From: CALBPI01 sp963922335
Lineage (GTDB): Bacteria > Pseudomonadota > Gammaproteobacteria > Steroidobacterales > Woeseiaceae
Reading direction: 5' to 3'
NCBI GenBank assembly: GCA_963922335.1
Contig: CAWUIB010000012.1
Coordinates: 1-64,000, forward strand
Length of the DNA stretch: 64,000 bases
In this document: in pieces, positions 25,825-35,506 of the stretch
Layout: each line of letters begins with the position of its first letter
How positions within the stretch are numbered: the first letter of the stretch is position 1
Notes under the pieces: generated by a model
Told to the model about the DNA's origin: nothing
Databases searched by the model: none
Seen by the model: the letters and a program-made list of their open reading frames with translations, nothing else
Made by a program: the position numbers and the translations under genes

Positions 25825-28800
25825 ATGACATCCAACACCGCCACCACGATACCGGCCACTTCGGCCGTTTTTCCGTTTTCCGCCTCAACACTGACCGAAC
25901 CGGTCGGTGGGCTTTCGGGTGCCAGCATCGCTTTGTTGCTCGCCGAGCTCGCCACCAGCGAGGCGCGACCCGTGGTGTATTTCGCCGAGTCGCAGCAAGT
26001 GGCCGACCAGCTCGAAGCGGCGGCGCGGTTTTTCGCGCCCCCGGATTTACGCGTCCTGCATTTCCCCGACTGGGAGACGCTCGCGTACGACAGCTTTTCG
26101 CCGCATCAGGACATCATCTCCCAGCGCCTTAGCGTATTGGCAGAACTGCCTGCGCTCGAGCGAGGCCTGCTCATTGTAGCGGCACAATGCGCCTTGCACC
26201 GTCTGCCACCAGTCGAATACGTCTCAGCACGTTCGATTTCGCTAACCGCTGGGGCGACGCTCGACCTCGATGGATTCACGAATCGACTGATCGCCACCGG
26301 TTATGCGCGCGTACCTCAGGTCACAGAGCATGGAGAGTTCGCCTTGCGCGGTGCGTTACTGGACGTATTTCCCATGGGAGCGGAGGCTCCGATTCGTGTC
26401 GATTTGTTCGACGATGAAATCGAGACGCTGCGGTTCTTCGACCCTGAGACCCAGCTCTCCGGTGAAGAGACGCCAGGCGTTGTCTTGCTCCCCGGTCGCG
26501 AGATACCGCTGGACAAAGACGCTGTTAGCGGCTTTCGCCAACGATATCGCGAGCGCTTCCCGGAAGGCGCGCAGTCGCAGGTCTATCGTGACGTCTCCGC
26601 CGGAAACGCCCATGGCGGCATCGAGTACTACCTGCCACTGTTCTACGACAACACGAGCAACCTGCTCGATTATTTGCCAGAACGTGTTTTGCTGGCGAGC
26701 AACTCGGACACGAGGCCTGCGATCGATGCAGCGTTCGAACAGGCGACGGAGCGCTACGAGGTATTAAACGTTGCCGAAGAGCGCCCTCTGCTGCGCCCGG
26801 ATGAGGCTTTCTTCACGCCGACTGAATGGCGTGCTCGTATTTCAAGCTACCAGCAACTGAGCCTGTCTCGCGAGAAGCCCCTGGAGGGCATCGACGCTAT
26901 GGCTCGACCGCTACCGCCAATCGCAATTGGCGCCGCACAGGAAGACGCCGCGCAGCCGTTCCTGCGGTTCGTCAATGACCGAAAGCGCGCAGGCAGGGTC
27001 TTGCTGGTCGCAGAGTCACCCGGCCGTCGTGAAGCACTTGTCGACTTGTGCCGAGACCTCGATCTGAAACCCGCAACGGTGGCGAATTGGCAATCGTTCC
27101 TTGCCAGCGATGCTCCACTGGCAGTCACCGTTGGCGACATCAACGAAGGAGTGATACTGCCGAGCGAGCCGGCGCTCTCATTGGTCACCGAACAGGCGCT
27201 CTACGGTCAGCGCGTTCGCGCACGCCGGCGACGCCGCCGCGGCCAACGCGACCCCGAAGCGGTCATCAGGCAACTCAGTGATTTGTCGGTCGGCGCTCCC
27301 GTCATTCACGAAGCGTACGGTGTTGGTCGCTATCTGGGCCTGCAGACGCTGACGGTCGGCGATATCACCAATGAGTTTCTGACCCTCGAATATGCCGGCG
27401 GCGATAAGCTCTACGTCCCGGTGCATGCCCTTCAATTGATCTCGCGCTACACCGGTGCGTCGCCCGACAAAGCGCCGTTGCATAGACTCGGCACAGACCA
27501 ATGGCAGCGCGCACGCAAAAAGGCGGCCGAAAAAGCGCGCGATGTAGCCGCTGAACTACTCGACGTGTACGCGCGACGTGCTGCACGCCAGGGTGTATCC
27601 ATGCATACCCCGCAGGCCGACTACCGACAGTTCAGCGCTGAGTTCCCGTTCGAACTCACCGAAGACCAGGCAGCCACGGTGGACGCGATTCTGGAAGACA
27701 TGCAGGCGGGCACGCCTATGGATCGCGTCGTCTGCGGCGATGTCGGATTCGGCAAGACAGAAGTTGCGCTGCGCGCCGCCTTTGTCTGTGCGCAAAACAG
27801 CCGTCAGGTCGCCGTACTCGTGCCGACAACGTTACTCGCACAGCAGCACTACCAGACGTTCGTCGATCGCTTCGCCGACTGGCCCGTGCAGGTTGCACTG
27901 TTGTCCCGGTTTCGATCGAAAAAGGCCGTCGACGAGACGCTCGCGGGCATGCGAAACGGCACGATCGATATCGTGATCGGAACACATAAACTTCTTGGCC
28001 ATACACAGAGCTTCAAATCACCGGGACTCGTCATCATCGATGAGGAACATCGGTTCGGCGTGCGACACAAGGAGGCACTTAAGTCTCTGCGTTCGGAAAT
28101 CGATGTATTGACGCTGACCGCAACACCAATTCCTCGCACCCTGAACATGGCGCTTGGCGGACTGCGCGAACTGTCGCTGATCACCACACCTCCGGCCGAC
28201 CGACTTTCCGTCAAGACATTTATCAGCCGCTGGAACGACGGGTTGATCCGCGAGGCATGCCTCAGAGAAATTCGCCGCGGCGGGCAGGTCTATTTTGTCC
28301 ACAACCGGGTCGAGGACATCGAAAAAATTGCCAATGACCTGCGCAAGCTCGTGCCTGAAGCAACCGTCGGCATCGGTCATGGCCAGATGAGCGAGCGCGA
28401 ACTCGAGCAGGTGATGTTCGATTTCTATCACCGCAACTTCAATGTCTTCGTCTGTACAACGATCGTGGAAAGTGGGATCGATGTACCAACCGCCAACACG
28501 ATCATCATCAACCGCGCGGATCGATTCGGACTTGCCCAGTTACATCAGCTGCGCGGGCGAGTAGGTCGGTCACATCACCGCGCCTACGCTTACCTGATAA
28601 CGCCACCGCGGAACGCGATGACTGCCGATGCCATCAAGCGTCTGGACGCGATTGAATCGCTTGAGGATCTCGGCGCCGGATTTGCGCTTGCCAGTCACGA
28701 CCTCGAAATTCGCGGCGCTGGCGAGCTGTTGGGTGAGGGCCAGAGCGGGCAAATCCAGGAAATCGGTTTCGCCATGTACACCGAGCTTTTGACCACCGCG

Positions 28801-29292
28801 GTTCAAGCACTGCGAGAGGGTCGCGAACCGGCATTCGATCAACCGTTGAATGCGGGCGTCGAAATCAATTTGCACCTGCCAGCTTTGCTGCCCGAAGACT
28901 ACGTGCCCGATGTCCATCTCCGGCTGATGCTTTACAAGCGTCTGGCCAGTTGCACCGATGAGGCCCAGCTTCGGGAGTTGCAAATCGAACTGATCGACCG
29001 GTTTGGCTTACTACCTGACGCCACGCGATTGCTAATCGATATCACACGCCTCAAGCAAAAGGCGCAAGCTCTGGACATCGTCAAGATCGACGCGAATACG
29101 CAAAACGGGTTCATTAAGTTCTCGGCAGAGCCGCGCATCGATCCAATGAAGCTCATCACGCTGGTCCAGAAGCAACCCGATCGTTACAAACTGCAGGGCG
29201 CGGACAAGCTAACATTCCGACGTGAGATGCCAACCGGACCAGACCGCGTGGCCGTCCTCGAACGATTGCTGCAGCGACTGACACCGGAATAG
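25825..29292 (+). CDS. mfd: Transcription-repair coupling factor
   Basis: 1155 residues from ATG 25825 (MTSNTATTIP); GTG 25792 is a possible earlier start. The N-terminal part is the UvrB-like UvrA-binding region. The RNA-polymerase-interacting domain carries HEAYGVGRYLGLQTL. The RecG-like motor has VVCGDVGFGKTEVALRA (Walker A), IIDEEHRFGVRHKEAL (DEEH box), TATPIPRTLNMALGGLREL and the helicase end QLHQLRGRVGRSHHRAYAYL. The C-terminal D7 clamp is present. It removes stalled RNA polymerase at lesions and recruits UvrA. Length matches the family (E. coli 1148). Confidence 0.98.
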   Translation: MTSNTATTIPATSAVFPFSASTLTEPVGGLSGASIALLLAELATSEARPVVYFAESQQVADQLEAAARFFAPPDLRVLHFPDWETLAYDSFSPHQDIISQRLSVLAELPALERGLLIVAAQCALHRLPPVEYVSARSISLTAGATLDLDGFTNRLIATGYARVPQVTEHGEFALRGALLDVFPMGAEAPIRVDLFDDEIETLRFFDPETQLSGEETPGVVLLPGREIPLDKDAVSGFRQRYRERFPEGAQSQVYRDVSAGNAHGGIEYYLPLFYDNTSNLLDYLPERVLLASNSDTRPAIDAAFEQATERYEVLNVAEERPLLRPDEAFFTPTEWRARISSYQQLSLSREKPLEGIDAMARPLPPIAIGAAQEDAAQPFLRFVNDRKRAGRVLLVAESPGRREALVDLCRDLDLKPATVANWQSFLASDAPLAVTVGDINEGVILPSEPALSLVTEQALYGQRVRARRRRRRGQRDPEAVIRQLSDLSVGAPVIHEAYGVGRYLGLQTLTVGDITNEFLTLEYAGGDKLYVPVHALQLISRYTGASPDKAPLHRLGTDQWQRARKKAAEKARDVAAELLDVYARRAARQGVSMHTPQADYRQFSAEFPFELTEDQAATVDAILEDMQAGTPMDRVVCGDVGFGKTEVALRAAFVCAQNSRQVAVLVPTTLLAQQHYQTFVDRFADWPVQVALLSRFRSKKAVDETLAGMRNGTIDIVIGTHKLLGHTQSFKSPGLVIIDEEHRFGVRHKEALKSLRSEIDVLTLTATPIPRTLNMALGGLRELSLITTPPADRLSVKTFISRWNDGLIREACLREIRRGGQVYFVHNRVEDIEKIANDLRKLVPEATVGIGHGQMSERELEQVMFDFYHRNFNVFVCTTIVESGIDVPTANTIIINRADRFGLAQLHQLRGRVGRSHHRAYAYLITPPRNAMTADAIKRLDAIESLEDLGAGFALASHDLEIRGAGELLGEGQSGQIQEIGFAMYTELLTTAVQALREGREPAFDQPLNAGVEINLHLPALLPEDYVPDVHLRLMLYKRLASCTDEAQLRELQIELIDRFGLLPDATRLLIDITRLKQKAQALDIVKIDANTQNGFIKFSAEPRIDPMKLITLVQKQPDRYKLQGADKLTFRREMPTGPDRVAVLERLLQRLTPE

Positions 29293-29316
29293 TCGTCGCT
29301 GAGGTAAACTGGCGCG

Positions 29317-30135
29317 ATGCGACACTTCAATACGCCTTTTCTCTGGGGTCTGGCCGCACTGTTAGCCACGACATCGGTATGCGACGCGCAGGTTTCCGTT
29401 GAGATTCCCGAAGACTCAGTGCCCGTCGAAGACGAAGCCGCCGAACCGGTTCCCGAATTCGAAATCGAGGTGATCGTTTTTGAGTATGTCGGCGGCGCCG
29501 TTGGCGCGCGAGAGGACTGGGCTTACATCGACACCGGACGCGCCGAGGTTCAGGCCGAGCTCGAGGCACAGAGGCTCGAGGAGGAGCGCCTGCAAGCCAT
29601 CCTGAACGGCACGTTCAACGAGTTTCCCGAAACCCTCGCGGAGCCGGAACTCGAAGCGCAGCCAACCGATGAAACCCTGCTTGCAGACGATCAGATGCGA
29701 CTAGGCGAAGACGGCCTGCCGATATCTCTGGAAGACGACAAGCCGCTGATCTGGACACTACTTGAGGAAGAACAACTCGACCTCGCCGAGGCATTCGAGC
29801 GGATGCGTAATAGTCGCGACTACAAACCTCTGATACACGCAGGCTGGCGACAACCCGTCTATGGCAAAGCCGATGCGACCACACTGGCACTCGAGCGCAT
29901 CGCGGAGGTCCCGGATGAGCTGAGCGCCGAAGCCAGCATCTACGTCGAGCGTTTTCTGCACCTGACGCTGGATCTCGAGCTGGCTAAACCTTCTGCTGAC
30001 AGTCTCGGCAGCGTGATCTACAGGCTCGATGAACGACGGAAAATGCGCAGCGGTGAAACCCACTTCTTTGATCACCCGCGCTTTGGCGCCATCGCCATCA
30101 TCAACAAGCCTGAGGTGGTTGAAGTCGAGTTCTAA
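29317..30135 (+). CDS. CsiV-like envelope protein
   Basis: 272 residues beginning 24 nt after mfd, so probably co-transcribed. A signal peptide (about 1-24) ends at VCDAQ. A periplasmic domain begins with EFEIEVIVFEYVG, the opening strand of CsiV-type proteins. An acidic helical middle follows, then a C-terminal domain with PLIHAGWRQPVYG, VERFLHLTLDLEL and YRLDERRKMRSGETHFFDHP. CsiV in Vibrio sits beside mfd and binds peptidoglycan. The match in place and motifs is good, but function here is inferred. Confidence 0.78.
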   Translation: MRHFNTPFLWGLAALLATTSVCDAQVSVEIPEDSVPVEDEAAEPVPEFEIEVIVFEYVGGAVGAREDWAYIDTGRAEVQAELEAQRLEEERLQAILNGTFNEFPETLAEPELEAQPTDETLLADDQMRLGEDGLPISLEDDKPLIWTLLEEEQLDLAEAFERMRNSRDYKPLIHAGWRQPVYGKADATTLALERIAEVPDELSAEASIYVERFLHLTLDLELAKPSADSLGSVIYRLDERRKMRSGETHFFDHPRFGAIAIINKPEVVEVEF

Positions 30136-30181
30136 GACGCCATCGGGCAATCACGATTTTTCCGTGGTACCAGACAGCGTT

Positions 30182-31147
30182 CTACTTAAGCGATGATTGC
30201 TTGTCCGCTTTGCCGGAATCTTCCAGCGACGGATACAGCGTAACGACACCTTCAGGGGCATCGAGCTGAGCGCGAGCCTGTTCGAGCATCGCCGTAGCGT
30301 CGTCTTCATTGCGGGGTACACGACCACAAACGCCGATCGTTACGCCAAGATGGCGGCCCACCGGCGACTTGGGGTGATGGATAGCCAAAGCCTGAATATC
30401 GCTCGCAATCGCGTCAGCGAATTTGCGTGCCGACGGCGCGCTCGTGCTGTGAATAAGAACGGCCAGCTCGTCGTTTGCAACACGCGCTGCGGTATCGCCC
30501 GCGCGCTGCAGACGTCGGCGAACACTGTGCGCGATTCGCTTCAACGCCGAATCGCCCGCGTGTTGCCCGAAGGTCTCGACGTAGCTGTCAAACGCGTCGA
30601 TACGAAACACAATCACCGACAGCCATGATTGTTCTCGGGCCGCGATTGCAGCGTCGCGTCGCAGCAACGCGATCCAGGGGTCTTTCTTAAGGAACACAGT
30701 GACCGAATCGCTGGGTAGCGTATTCAGCGAGGCGGTGGTTCCCGTCGCCGCTTCGCTCGCCGTAGTGACCTGGAAGAACACAATACGCAGCGGAGATCCG
30801 GATTCGGCGAGCATCACCCGTCCGGACACCTGCTGGTCTGGTGTCTCTTTCCCGGCGATCACTGCTGAGAACTCGGTCTGCGGTCGAACCTCACTCGCAG
30901 AGTCAATCGCTGTAATGACTCCGCTCCCGCCAATCTTGCTGAGCAGAGGTGCCGCATCCTGTCCCGAGACCTGGCCGGATGGCAGGTCCAGAGCTCGCAG
31001 AAACGCCGGGTTGAAGTAGACGATCCGCCAGTTATCGTTGCGAACATCCACAAGACAGACCGGCGACGGTTGGCCGTCGATCATGTTTCGGAGGATGTTC
31101 TTTGACGGTAGCTTCACAGATCTCGGCTGCAGTTCGATTCGAGACAT
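30182..31147 (-). CDS. PAS domain protein with degenerate GGDEF domain
   Basis: 321 residues, no membrane segment. A PAS domain (about 20-130) opens with SPVCLVDVRNDNWRIVYFNP. The GGDEF domain (about 160-305) has the allosteric I-site RAGD (215-218) at the right spacing, but the active-site motif is ANDEL (224-228) instead of GGDEF. The two Gly needed to hold GTP are lost, so diguanylate cyclase activity is unlikely; it may be a c-di-GMP-binding sensor. It is a single gene convergent with csiV. Confidence 0.88.
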   Translation of the reverse strand: MSRIELQPRSVKLPSKNILRNMIDGQPSPVCLVDVRNDNWRIVYFNPAFLRALDLPSGQVSGQDAAPLLSKIGGSGVITAIDSASEVRPQTEFSAVIAGKETPDQQVSGRVMLAESGSPLRIVFFQVTTASEAATGTTASLNTLPSDSVTVFLKKDPWIALLRRDAAIAAREQSWLSVIVFRIDAFDSYVETFGQHAGDSALKRIAHSVRRRLQRAGDTAARVANDELAVLIHSTSAPSARKFADAIASDIQALAIHHPKSPVGRHLGVTIGVCGRVPRNEDDATAMLEQARAQLDAPEGVVTLYPSLEDSGKADKQSSLK

Positions 31148-31206
31148 TATGTGTAGCAGCGCCGAGTCGAAAAATCGAGCGCAGATGCCTGAAAATGCTA
31201 ACTAAA

Positions 31207-31953
31207 TCACCCTTTCGAGTTAAAAAACGCCGCTAGCACCCGATCGGCGCTATCGCGGGCCGCATGCATGGCGGCGATCAGTTGAGCATGGATATCGCCA
31301 TCCCCCTGACCCGCCGCTTCGTTGACGATCAGTGCGAGGCACGCATAAGACAGGCCCAGTTCACGGGCGATTGACGCCTCGGGCATACCGGTCATGCCGA
31401 TGACTTCCACGCCGTCACGCGCCAAGCGGACCACCTCCGCTGCGGACTCAAGGCGAGGACCCTGAGTGGCGCCGTAAACCCCACCCAAAGCGAGTGGCAC
31501 CGATGCGGTTTTAGCGGCGGCGACAAGTTGCACTCGCAGCGCCTCGTCGTAGGGTTGCGTGAAGTCGATGTGATCGAGCGGTCCCGACACCCCATCTCGC
31601 ACGCTATGCACCCTCCCCCAAGTGTAGTCAATGATCTGATCCGGGAGCAGCAATCCCCCGGGTGCTACTCGCTGGCCGATGATTCCGACCGCGTTCAGCG
31701 CAATGACGTGAGTCACGCCAACATCAGCTAGCGCACTAAGGTTCGCGGCGTAGTTCACGCGATGCGGCGCAATCTGGTGACCTTCCCCGTGCCGCGGGAG
31801 GAACCAGACCTCCGATTCACCAATGCGTACTCGGCTCAGTGGCGCAGACGGGTCGCCAAACGCCGTCTCCACGGATCGTGTCTCAAGTACGGCCGCCACA
31901 TCCCTGTCTCCGGTGCCGGTGCCCCCGATGACGGCGTATACAGAATTCACCAA
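31207..31953 (-). CDS. S-methyl-5'-thioinosine (or thioadenosine) phosphorylase
   Basis: 248 residues of the MTAP/PNP fold. Marks are YAVIGGTGTG at the N-terminus, LPRHGEGHQIAPHRVNYAAN (phosphate and ribose binding), and VIGMTGMPEASIARELGL. Pseudomonas aeruginosa PA3004, a methylthioinosine phosphorylase, also sits next to nagZ, which supports MTIP over MTAP. It salvages methylthioribose from polyamine and autoinducer synthesis. Its start overlaps the nagZ stop by 7 nt. Confidence 0.85.
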   Translation of the reverse strand: MVNSVYAVIGGTGTGDRDVAAVLETRSVETAFGDPSAPLSRVRIGESEVWFLPRHGEGHQIAPHRVNYAANLSALADVGVTHVIALNAVGIIGQRVAPGGLLLPDQIIDYTWGRVHSVRDGVSGPLDHIDFTQPYDEALRVQLVAAAKTASVPLALGGVYGATQGPRLESAAEVVRLARDGVEVIGMTGMPEASIARELGLSYACLALIVNEAAGQGDGDIHAQLIAAMHAARDSADRVLAAFFNSKG

Positions 31954-32990
31954 AGCACGGGCTCCGATTCACGTCCGAGCGCATCGTCCAGTGCGGAGCG
32001 CGCCTCTCGCCATTGTTCGAGGGAGGTCAACGCAGCAGTGTCAAACGTCGCCCCGGCGCGAAGTCGCGCGAGGCGGCTCATCGATGTGGGATTGAAGACG
32101 CCCGATAGATGCCGAATCGCCCGCTCAGCGGCAGCGCGATCATTGCAAATCAAGACCATGTCACTCCCTGCATCGAGCGCCAGATCAACCCGGGCTTCAA
32201 TACTCCCGTAGGCGGCGGTCGCTTTCATCGTCAGATCATCGGAAAACACAGCACCGTTGAAACCGATTCGGCTGCGCAATTCCTGTTGTTGCCACCATGG
32301 CGAAAAACTTGCCGGCATACGGTCGAGCGCCGAATACACGACGTGCGCCGTCATCAACGCAGGTAGCCCCGCGGCGGCCATGCGCTCGAACACTACGATG
32401 TCATCGAACATGTCCGAATACTCTCTTCGGTCTACCGGGAGCTCGTGGTGCGAATCGGCAACAACAGCCCCATGCCCTGGAAAGTGCTTGCCCACAGCCG
32501 CCATACCCGCCTCTTTCATGCCGTGCATCATGCGGGTGGCGAGCGCGACAACAACATCCGGGTTACGATGTAATGAACGATCACCGATGACGGCACTGAC
32601 GCCGTAGTGAAGATCGAGCACAGGTGCGAACGACAAATCGACACCGCAACTGAGGAGTTCAGCGGCGAGCAACCATCCGGTCAACCGTGCGAGGTCGAGC
32701 GCTCGCGTGGGATCCTGCCGGTACAGCAGGCCGAACCAGCCGAGCGGTGGCAAGGTCGTAAATGGCGGACCGAACCGCTGTACGCGACCACCCTCCTGAT
32801 CGACCGCAATCAATAATTCCGGCGACCTAAGCTCCTTTATTTCTTCATTTAATTCAATTAGTTGTTCTATTGATTTAAAATTTCTTTTAAAAAGTATAAC
32901 GCCCCCGACCGCGGGCTCCGATAGCAGATCTCGGTCGGCCGGGCTCAGTGCCACGCCTTCGACATCAATCATCAGAGGCCCAAGCGGCAT
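31947..32990 (-). CDS. nagZ: Beta-N-acetylglucosaminidase (GH3)
   Basis: 347 residues, cytosolic. Family signatures: GPLMIDVEGVALSPADRDLL at the N-terminus, AVDQEGGRVQRF (about 63-74), AAVGKHFPGHGAVVADSHHE with the catalytic His, and VFSDDLTMKA with the nucleophile Asp. NagZ cuts GlcNAc from anhydro-muropeptides during cell-wall recycling, which affects AmpC induction in many relatives. It abuts rlmD (shared base at 32990). A 66-nt stretch within the gene (32835-32900) has strikingly AT-rich codons. Confidence 0.97.
   Translation of the reverse strand: MPLGPLMIDVEGVALSPADRDLLSEPAVGGVILFKRNFKSIEQLIELNEEIKELRSPELLIAVDQEGGRVQRFGPPFTTLPPLGWFGLLYRQDPTRALDLARLTGWLLAAELLSCGVDLSFAPVLDLHYGVSAVIGDRSLHRNPDVVVALATRMMHGMKEAGMAAVGKHFPGHGAVVADSHHELPVDRREYSDMFDDIVVFERMAAAGLPALMTAHVVYSALDRMPASFSPWWQQQELRSRIGFNGAVFSDDLTMKATAAYGSIEARVDLALDAGSDMVLICNDRAAAERAIRHLSGVFNPTSMSRLARLRAGATFDTAALTSLEQWREARSALDDALGRESEPVLW
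32835..32900. other. Very AT-rich patch inside nagZ
   Basis: Only 11 of 66 bases are G or C, whereas flanking coding sequence is GC-rich. On the coding strand it uses ATA, TTA, CTA, AGA and AAA codons that the surrounding genes avoid. The reading frame stays intact (ILFKRNFKSIEQLIELNEEI). Confidence 0.85.
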
Positions 32991-34351
32991 CAGTCGATCA
33001 CTCGATCAAACACGGCAATGGACTCAACGTGTGCTGTGTGCGGGAACATATTCATAACGCCAGCCTGCAGCAGCTGATAACCCTGCGTTTCGACCAGCAA
33101 CTTGGCATCGCGCGCGAGTGTTCCGGGGTTGCATGACACGTACACAATCCGATGCGCGCCCAACTTGCCGGCGATTTCTGCAAAGTGCTGTGCACCGGCG
33201 CGGGCCGGGTCCAACAGGATGCGATCCCAACGCTGCGCCATCAGCGCCTCCCATGAAGCAGGCTCAAACAGATCGGCTGCCGTGAAACCGACGTTATCAA
33301 TGCCGTTCCTCACCGCGTTGGCGCGAGCGCGCTCCGTCAGCGCTTCTGCCCCCTCTACTCCGTGAACGAGATTTGCCGTTCGAGCGATCGGTAGCGTGAA
33401 GTTGCCGATGCCACAGAACAGATCCAAAACCCGATCCTCAGGCTGCGGGTCAAGCAACCGGATAGCATCGGAGACCATCCGCTCATTCATCACCCCGTTG
33501 ACCTGAACAAAATCATTGGGCTCGAAATCCAGCGCAAGATCGAACTCAGACAGGTGATAGCGAAGCTGAGGCGCAACAGAACCATCGCGTCGCGCCAATG
33601 GCGACAGCGAATCCGGACCGCCGGGCTGTAGATAGAACCAGACATCGTGGGTTTCGGAGAAATCCGCGAGTTTCTGCAAATCGTCTGCGTCAGGTGGATC
33701 CAGTACCCGCAGGCAAAGCACCGTCACCGGCTTTTCATTGGGTGCCAACGAATCCCCTACGGCCACCTCAATCTGAGGTAATCGCCGCGCAATACTGAGC
33801 TCACCGATACAATCTGCAAGCGGACGAATCAATCGATCGACAGGCTCCACGAGCACCGGGCAGTGATCCATGTCCGTAATGTAGGGTTTGTAGCGCTCGC
33901 GGAAACCCACCAACACACGCTCTCGTGCGTCGACATATTTCACGCCGAGCCGCGCCCGCCGGCGGTACCCCCACGCATCCGCCATTTGCGGCGGAAGCCA
34001 CGCGGCAGGGCTGACCCCACCGACACGCTCAAGATTGTCCGAAAGCACCTGCTGTTTTGTCGAGAGTTGAAGCTCCAGGCTCATATGCTGCATCACGCAA
34101 CCACCACAGCGGCCGAACGCGTCGCACCCGGGGGCTATTCGATCGGCACTGGCTGTAATCACCTCATCACAAACCGCTTCGTCGTAGTTCCGCTTGCGTC
34201 GTCTACGCGTCCACTGGACCGTCTCACCGGGCAGGGCACCTTCAACGAAAACGGTCTTACCGTCACTGTCCGCAATCCCACGACCGTCGTGGGTCAACGC
34301 ACGGATCAGTGTAGTCTCCGGTTCGCGCGAGAATCTAGAGCGTCTACCCAT
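32990..34351 (-). CDS. rlmD: 23S rRNA (uracil-1939-C5)-methyltransferase
   Basis: 453 residues from ATG 34351 (MGRRSRFSREPE); the frame is open further but conservation starts here. A TRAM domain (LTHDGRGIADSDGKTVFVEG) leads. The iron-sulfur Cys cluster is CDAFGRCGGCVMQHMS. The SAM-binding site is DLFCGIGNFTLPIA, and the nucleophile is in YVSCNPGTLARD. It methylates U1939 of 23S rRNA. It overlaps the upstream exonuclease gene by 8 nt. Confidence 0.95.
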   Translation of the reverse strand: MGRRSRFSREPETTLIRALTHDGRGIADSDGKTVFVEGALPGETVQWTRRRRKRNYDEAVCDEVITASADRIAPGCDAFGRCGGCVMQHMSLELQLSTKQQVLSDNLERVGGVSPAAWLPPQMADAWGYRRRARLGVKYVDARERVLVGFRERYKPYITDMDHCPVLVEPVDRLIRPLADCIGELSIARRLPQIEVAVGDSLAPNEKPVTVLCLRVLDPPDADDLQKLADFSETHDVWFYLQPGGPDSLSPLARRDGSVAPQLRYHLSEFDLALDFEPNDFVQVNGVMNERMVSDAIRLLDPQPEDRVLDLFCGIGNFTLPIARTANLVHGVEGAEALTERARANAVRNGIDNVGFTAADLFEPASWEALMAQRWDRILLDPARAGAQHFAEIAGKLGAHRIVYVSCNPGTLARDAKLLVETQGYQLLQAGVMNMFPHTAHVESIAVFDRVID

Positions 34352-35129
34352 CCGCTGCACCCCAGGCGTCGCGATAGGCGCTCCAGTGTTCGGCGCCCTG
34401 CGTCTGTAGCCACTCTTTGACCCGAGCGATCTCTCGGTCGTAGCCGACGCCATCCAAGCGCCCGCGCATTCGTTCAAATCTGAGGTACACAAGGTAGGTA
34501 TTCATGACGTCGGTTTCGCAGTAGTCGCGAATCTGCTGGAGCCCGCCCTCTGCATACACTGCAGCTACTTTGTCGCCGCTCATACCCAGCTTGCCGGGAA
34601 ATCCGAGCATCACGGCGATATCGTCAAGTGGCGCCCGAGCGCGCGGTTGATACGCTGAGAGCACGTCCATGACGTCGATATGGCGCCAGTGGTAACGCCC
34701 AAGATAACTGTTGTAGCGAAACTCACGCTGTTGATCGCCGTTTTCCCAATAGGTGGCCGCATTGATACCGTGATGAAGTGCCCGGTAGTGCAGCACCGGC
34801 AGATCAAACCCGGTGCCATTCCAACTCACAAGATCCGGAACGAATCGCTCGATGCCGTCGAAAAACCGTTGAATCAGCTCCGCCTCATCGGCATCGAGCC
34901 CGCCGAGACTCCAGACTCGGAAGTCATCGGCACTTCGCAGCGCTACGGAAATCGCGACGATCTTGTGTAAATGCAGCGGCATAAAGTCACTGCCGGATTT
35001 CTCACGACGCAACGCCTGCATCGCAGCCAGCGCGTCCTGTTCGGGTAGCGCTTCAAGCCCAAAAAGTCGGCGGCCGGTTGCAACATCAGGCACCGTCTCG
35101 ATATCGAATACCATGCAGTGCAACGTCAT
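34344..35129 (-). CDS. Predicted 3'-5' exonuclease, PolB-type DEDD
   Basis: 261 residues. The three exonuclease motifs are VFDIETVPD (about 7-15), WNGTGFDLPVL and YCETDVMNTYLVY. This matches the stand-alone family related to the proofreading domain of B-family polymerases. The role in Gammaproteobacteria is not well known; RNA or DNA trimming is likely. It overlaps acpS by 4 nt and rlmD by 8 nt, placing it in a tight housekeeping run. Confidence 0.9.
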   Translation of the reverse strand: MTLHCMVFDIETVPDVATGRRLFGLEALPEQDALAAMQALRREKSGSDFMPLHLHKIVAISVALRSADDFRVWSLGGLDADEAELIQRFFDGIERFVPDLVSWNGTGFDLPVLHYRALHHGINAATYWENGDQQREFRYNSYLGRYHWRHIDVMDVLSAYQPRARAPLDDIAVMLGFPGKLGMSGDKVAAVYAEGGLQQIRDYCETDVMNTYLVYLRFERMRGRLDGVGYDREIARVKEWLQTQGAEHWSAYRDAWGAADG

Positions 35130-35506
35130 GCCCTCATCATGATTGCCATGGCAACAACAAGACCTGCCTCATCGGTCAGGCTCACATGTGCCTCACCAAT
35201 ACCGAGTGCTTCGCACTTCGCTTTGCCACGTTCGCTGAAGATGACCAGCGGCTTGCCGAGCGGATCGCTGACAACACCTACGTCCCGGATCCACATGCCG
35301 TTCGCAAATCCCGTGCCCATCGCTTTCACGCAGGCCTCCTTGGCGGCGAATCGCATAGCAAGGAAACGCACCTTGCGGCGATAGCGAGCGAAAGCCGTGC
35401 GCTCCTCATCCAACAACAATCGATCGAGCAGATGATCACCGAAACGTTCGTACGAAGCCTGTATCCGCGAAATTTCACAAACATCAGTGCCGATGCCATA
35501 GATCAT
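35126..35506 (-). CDS. acpS: Holo-[acyl-carrier-protein] synthase
   Basis: 126 residues, the standard size. GIGTDVCEISRI (about 4-15) carries the metal-binding Asp, and RFAAKEACVKAMGTG (about 52-66) the Glu and Lys that bind CoA. It transfers phosphopantetheine from CoA to acyl carrier protein. It overlaps pdxJ by 4 nt, the usual pdxJ-acpS pairing. Confidence 0.97.
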   Translation of the reverse strand: MIYGIGTDVCEISRIQASYERFGDHLLDRLLLDEERTAFARYRRKVRFLAMRFAAKEACVKAMGTGFANGMWIRDVGVVSDPLGKPLVIFSERGKAKCEALGIGEAHVSLTDEAGLVVAMAIMMRA

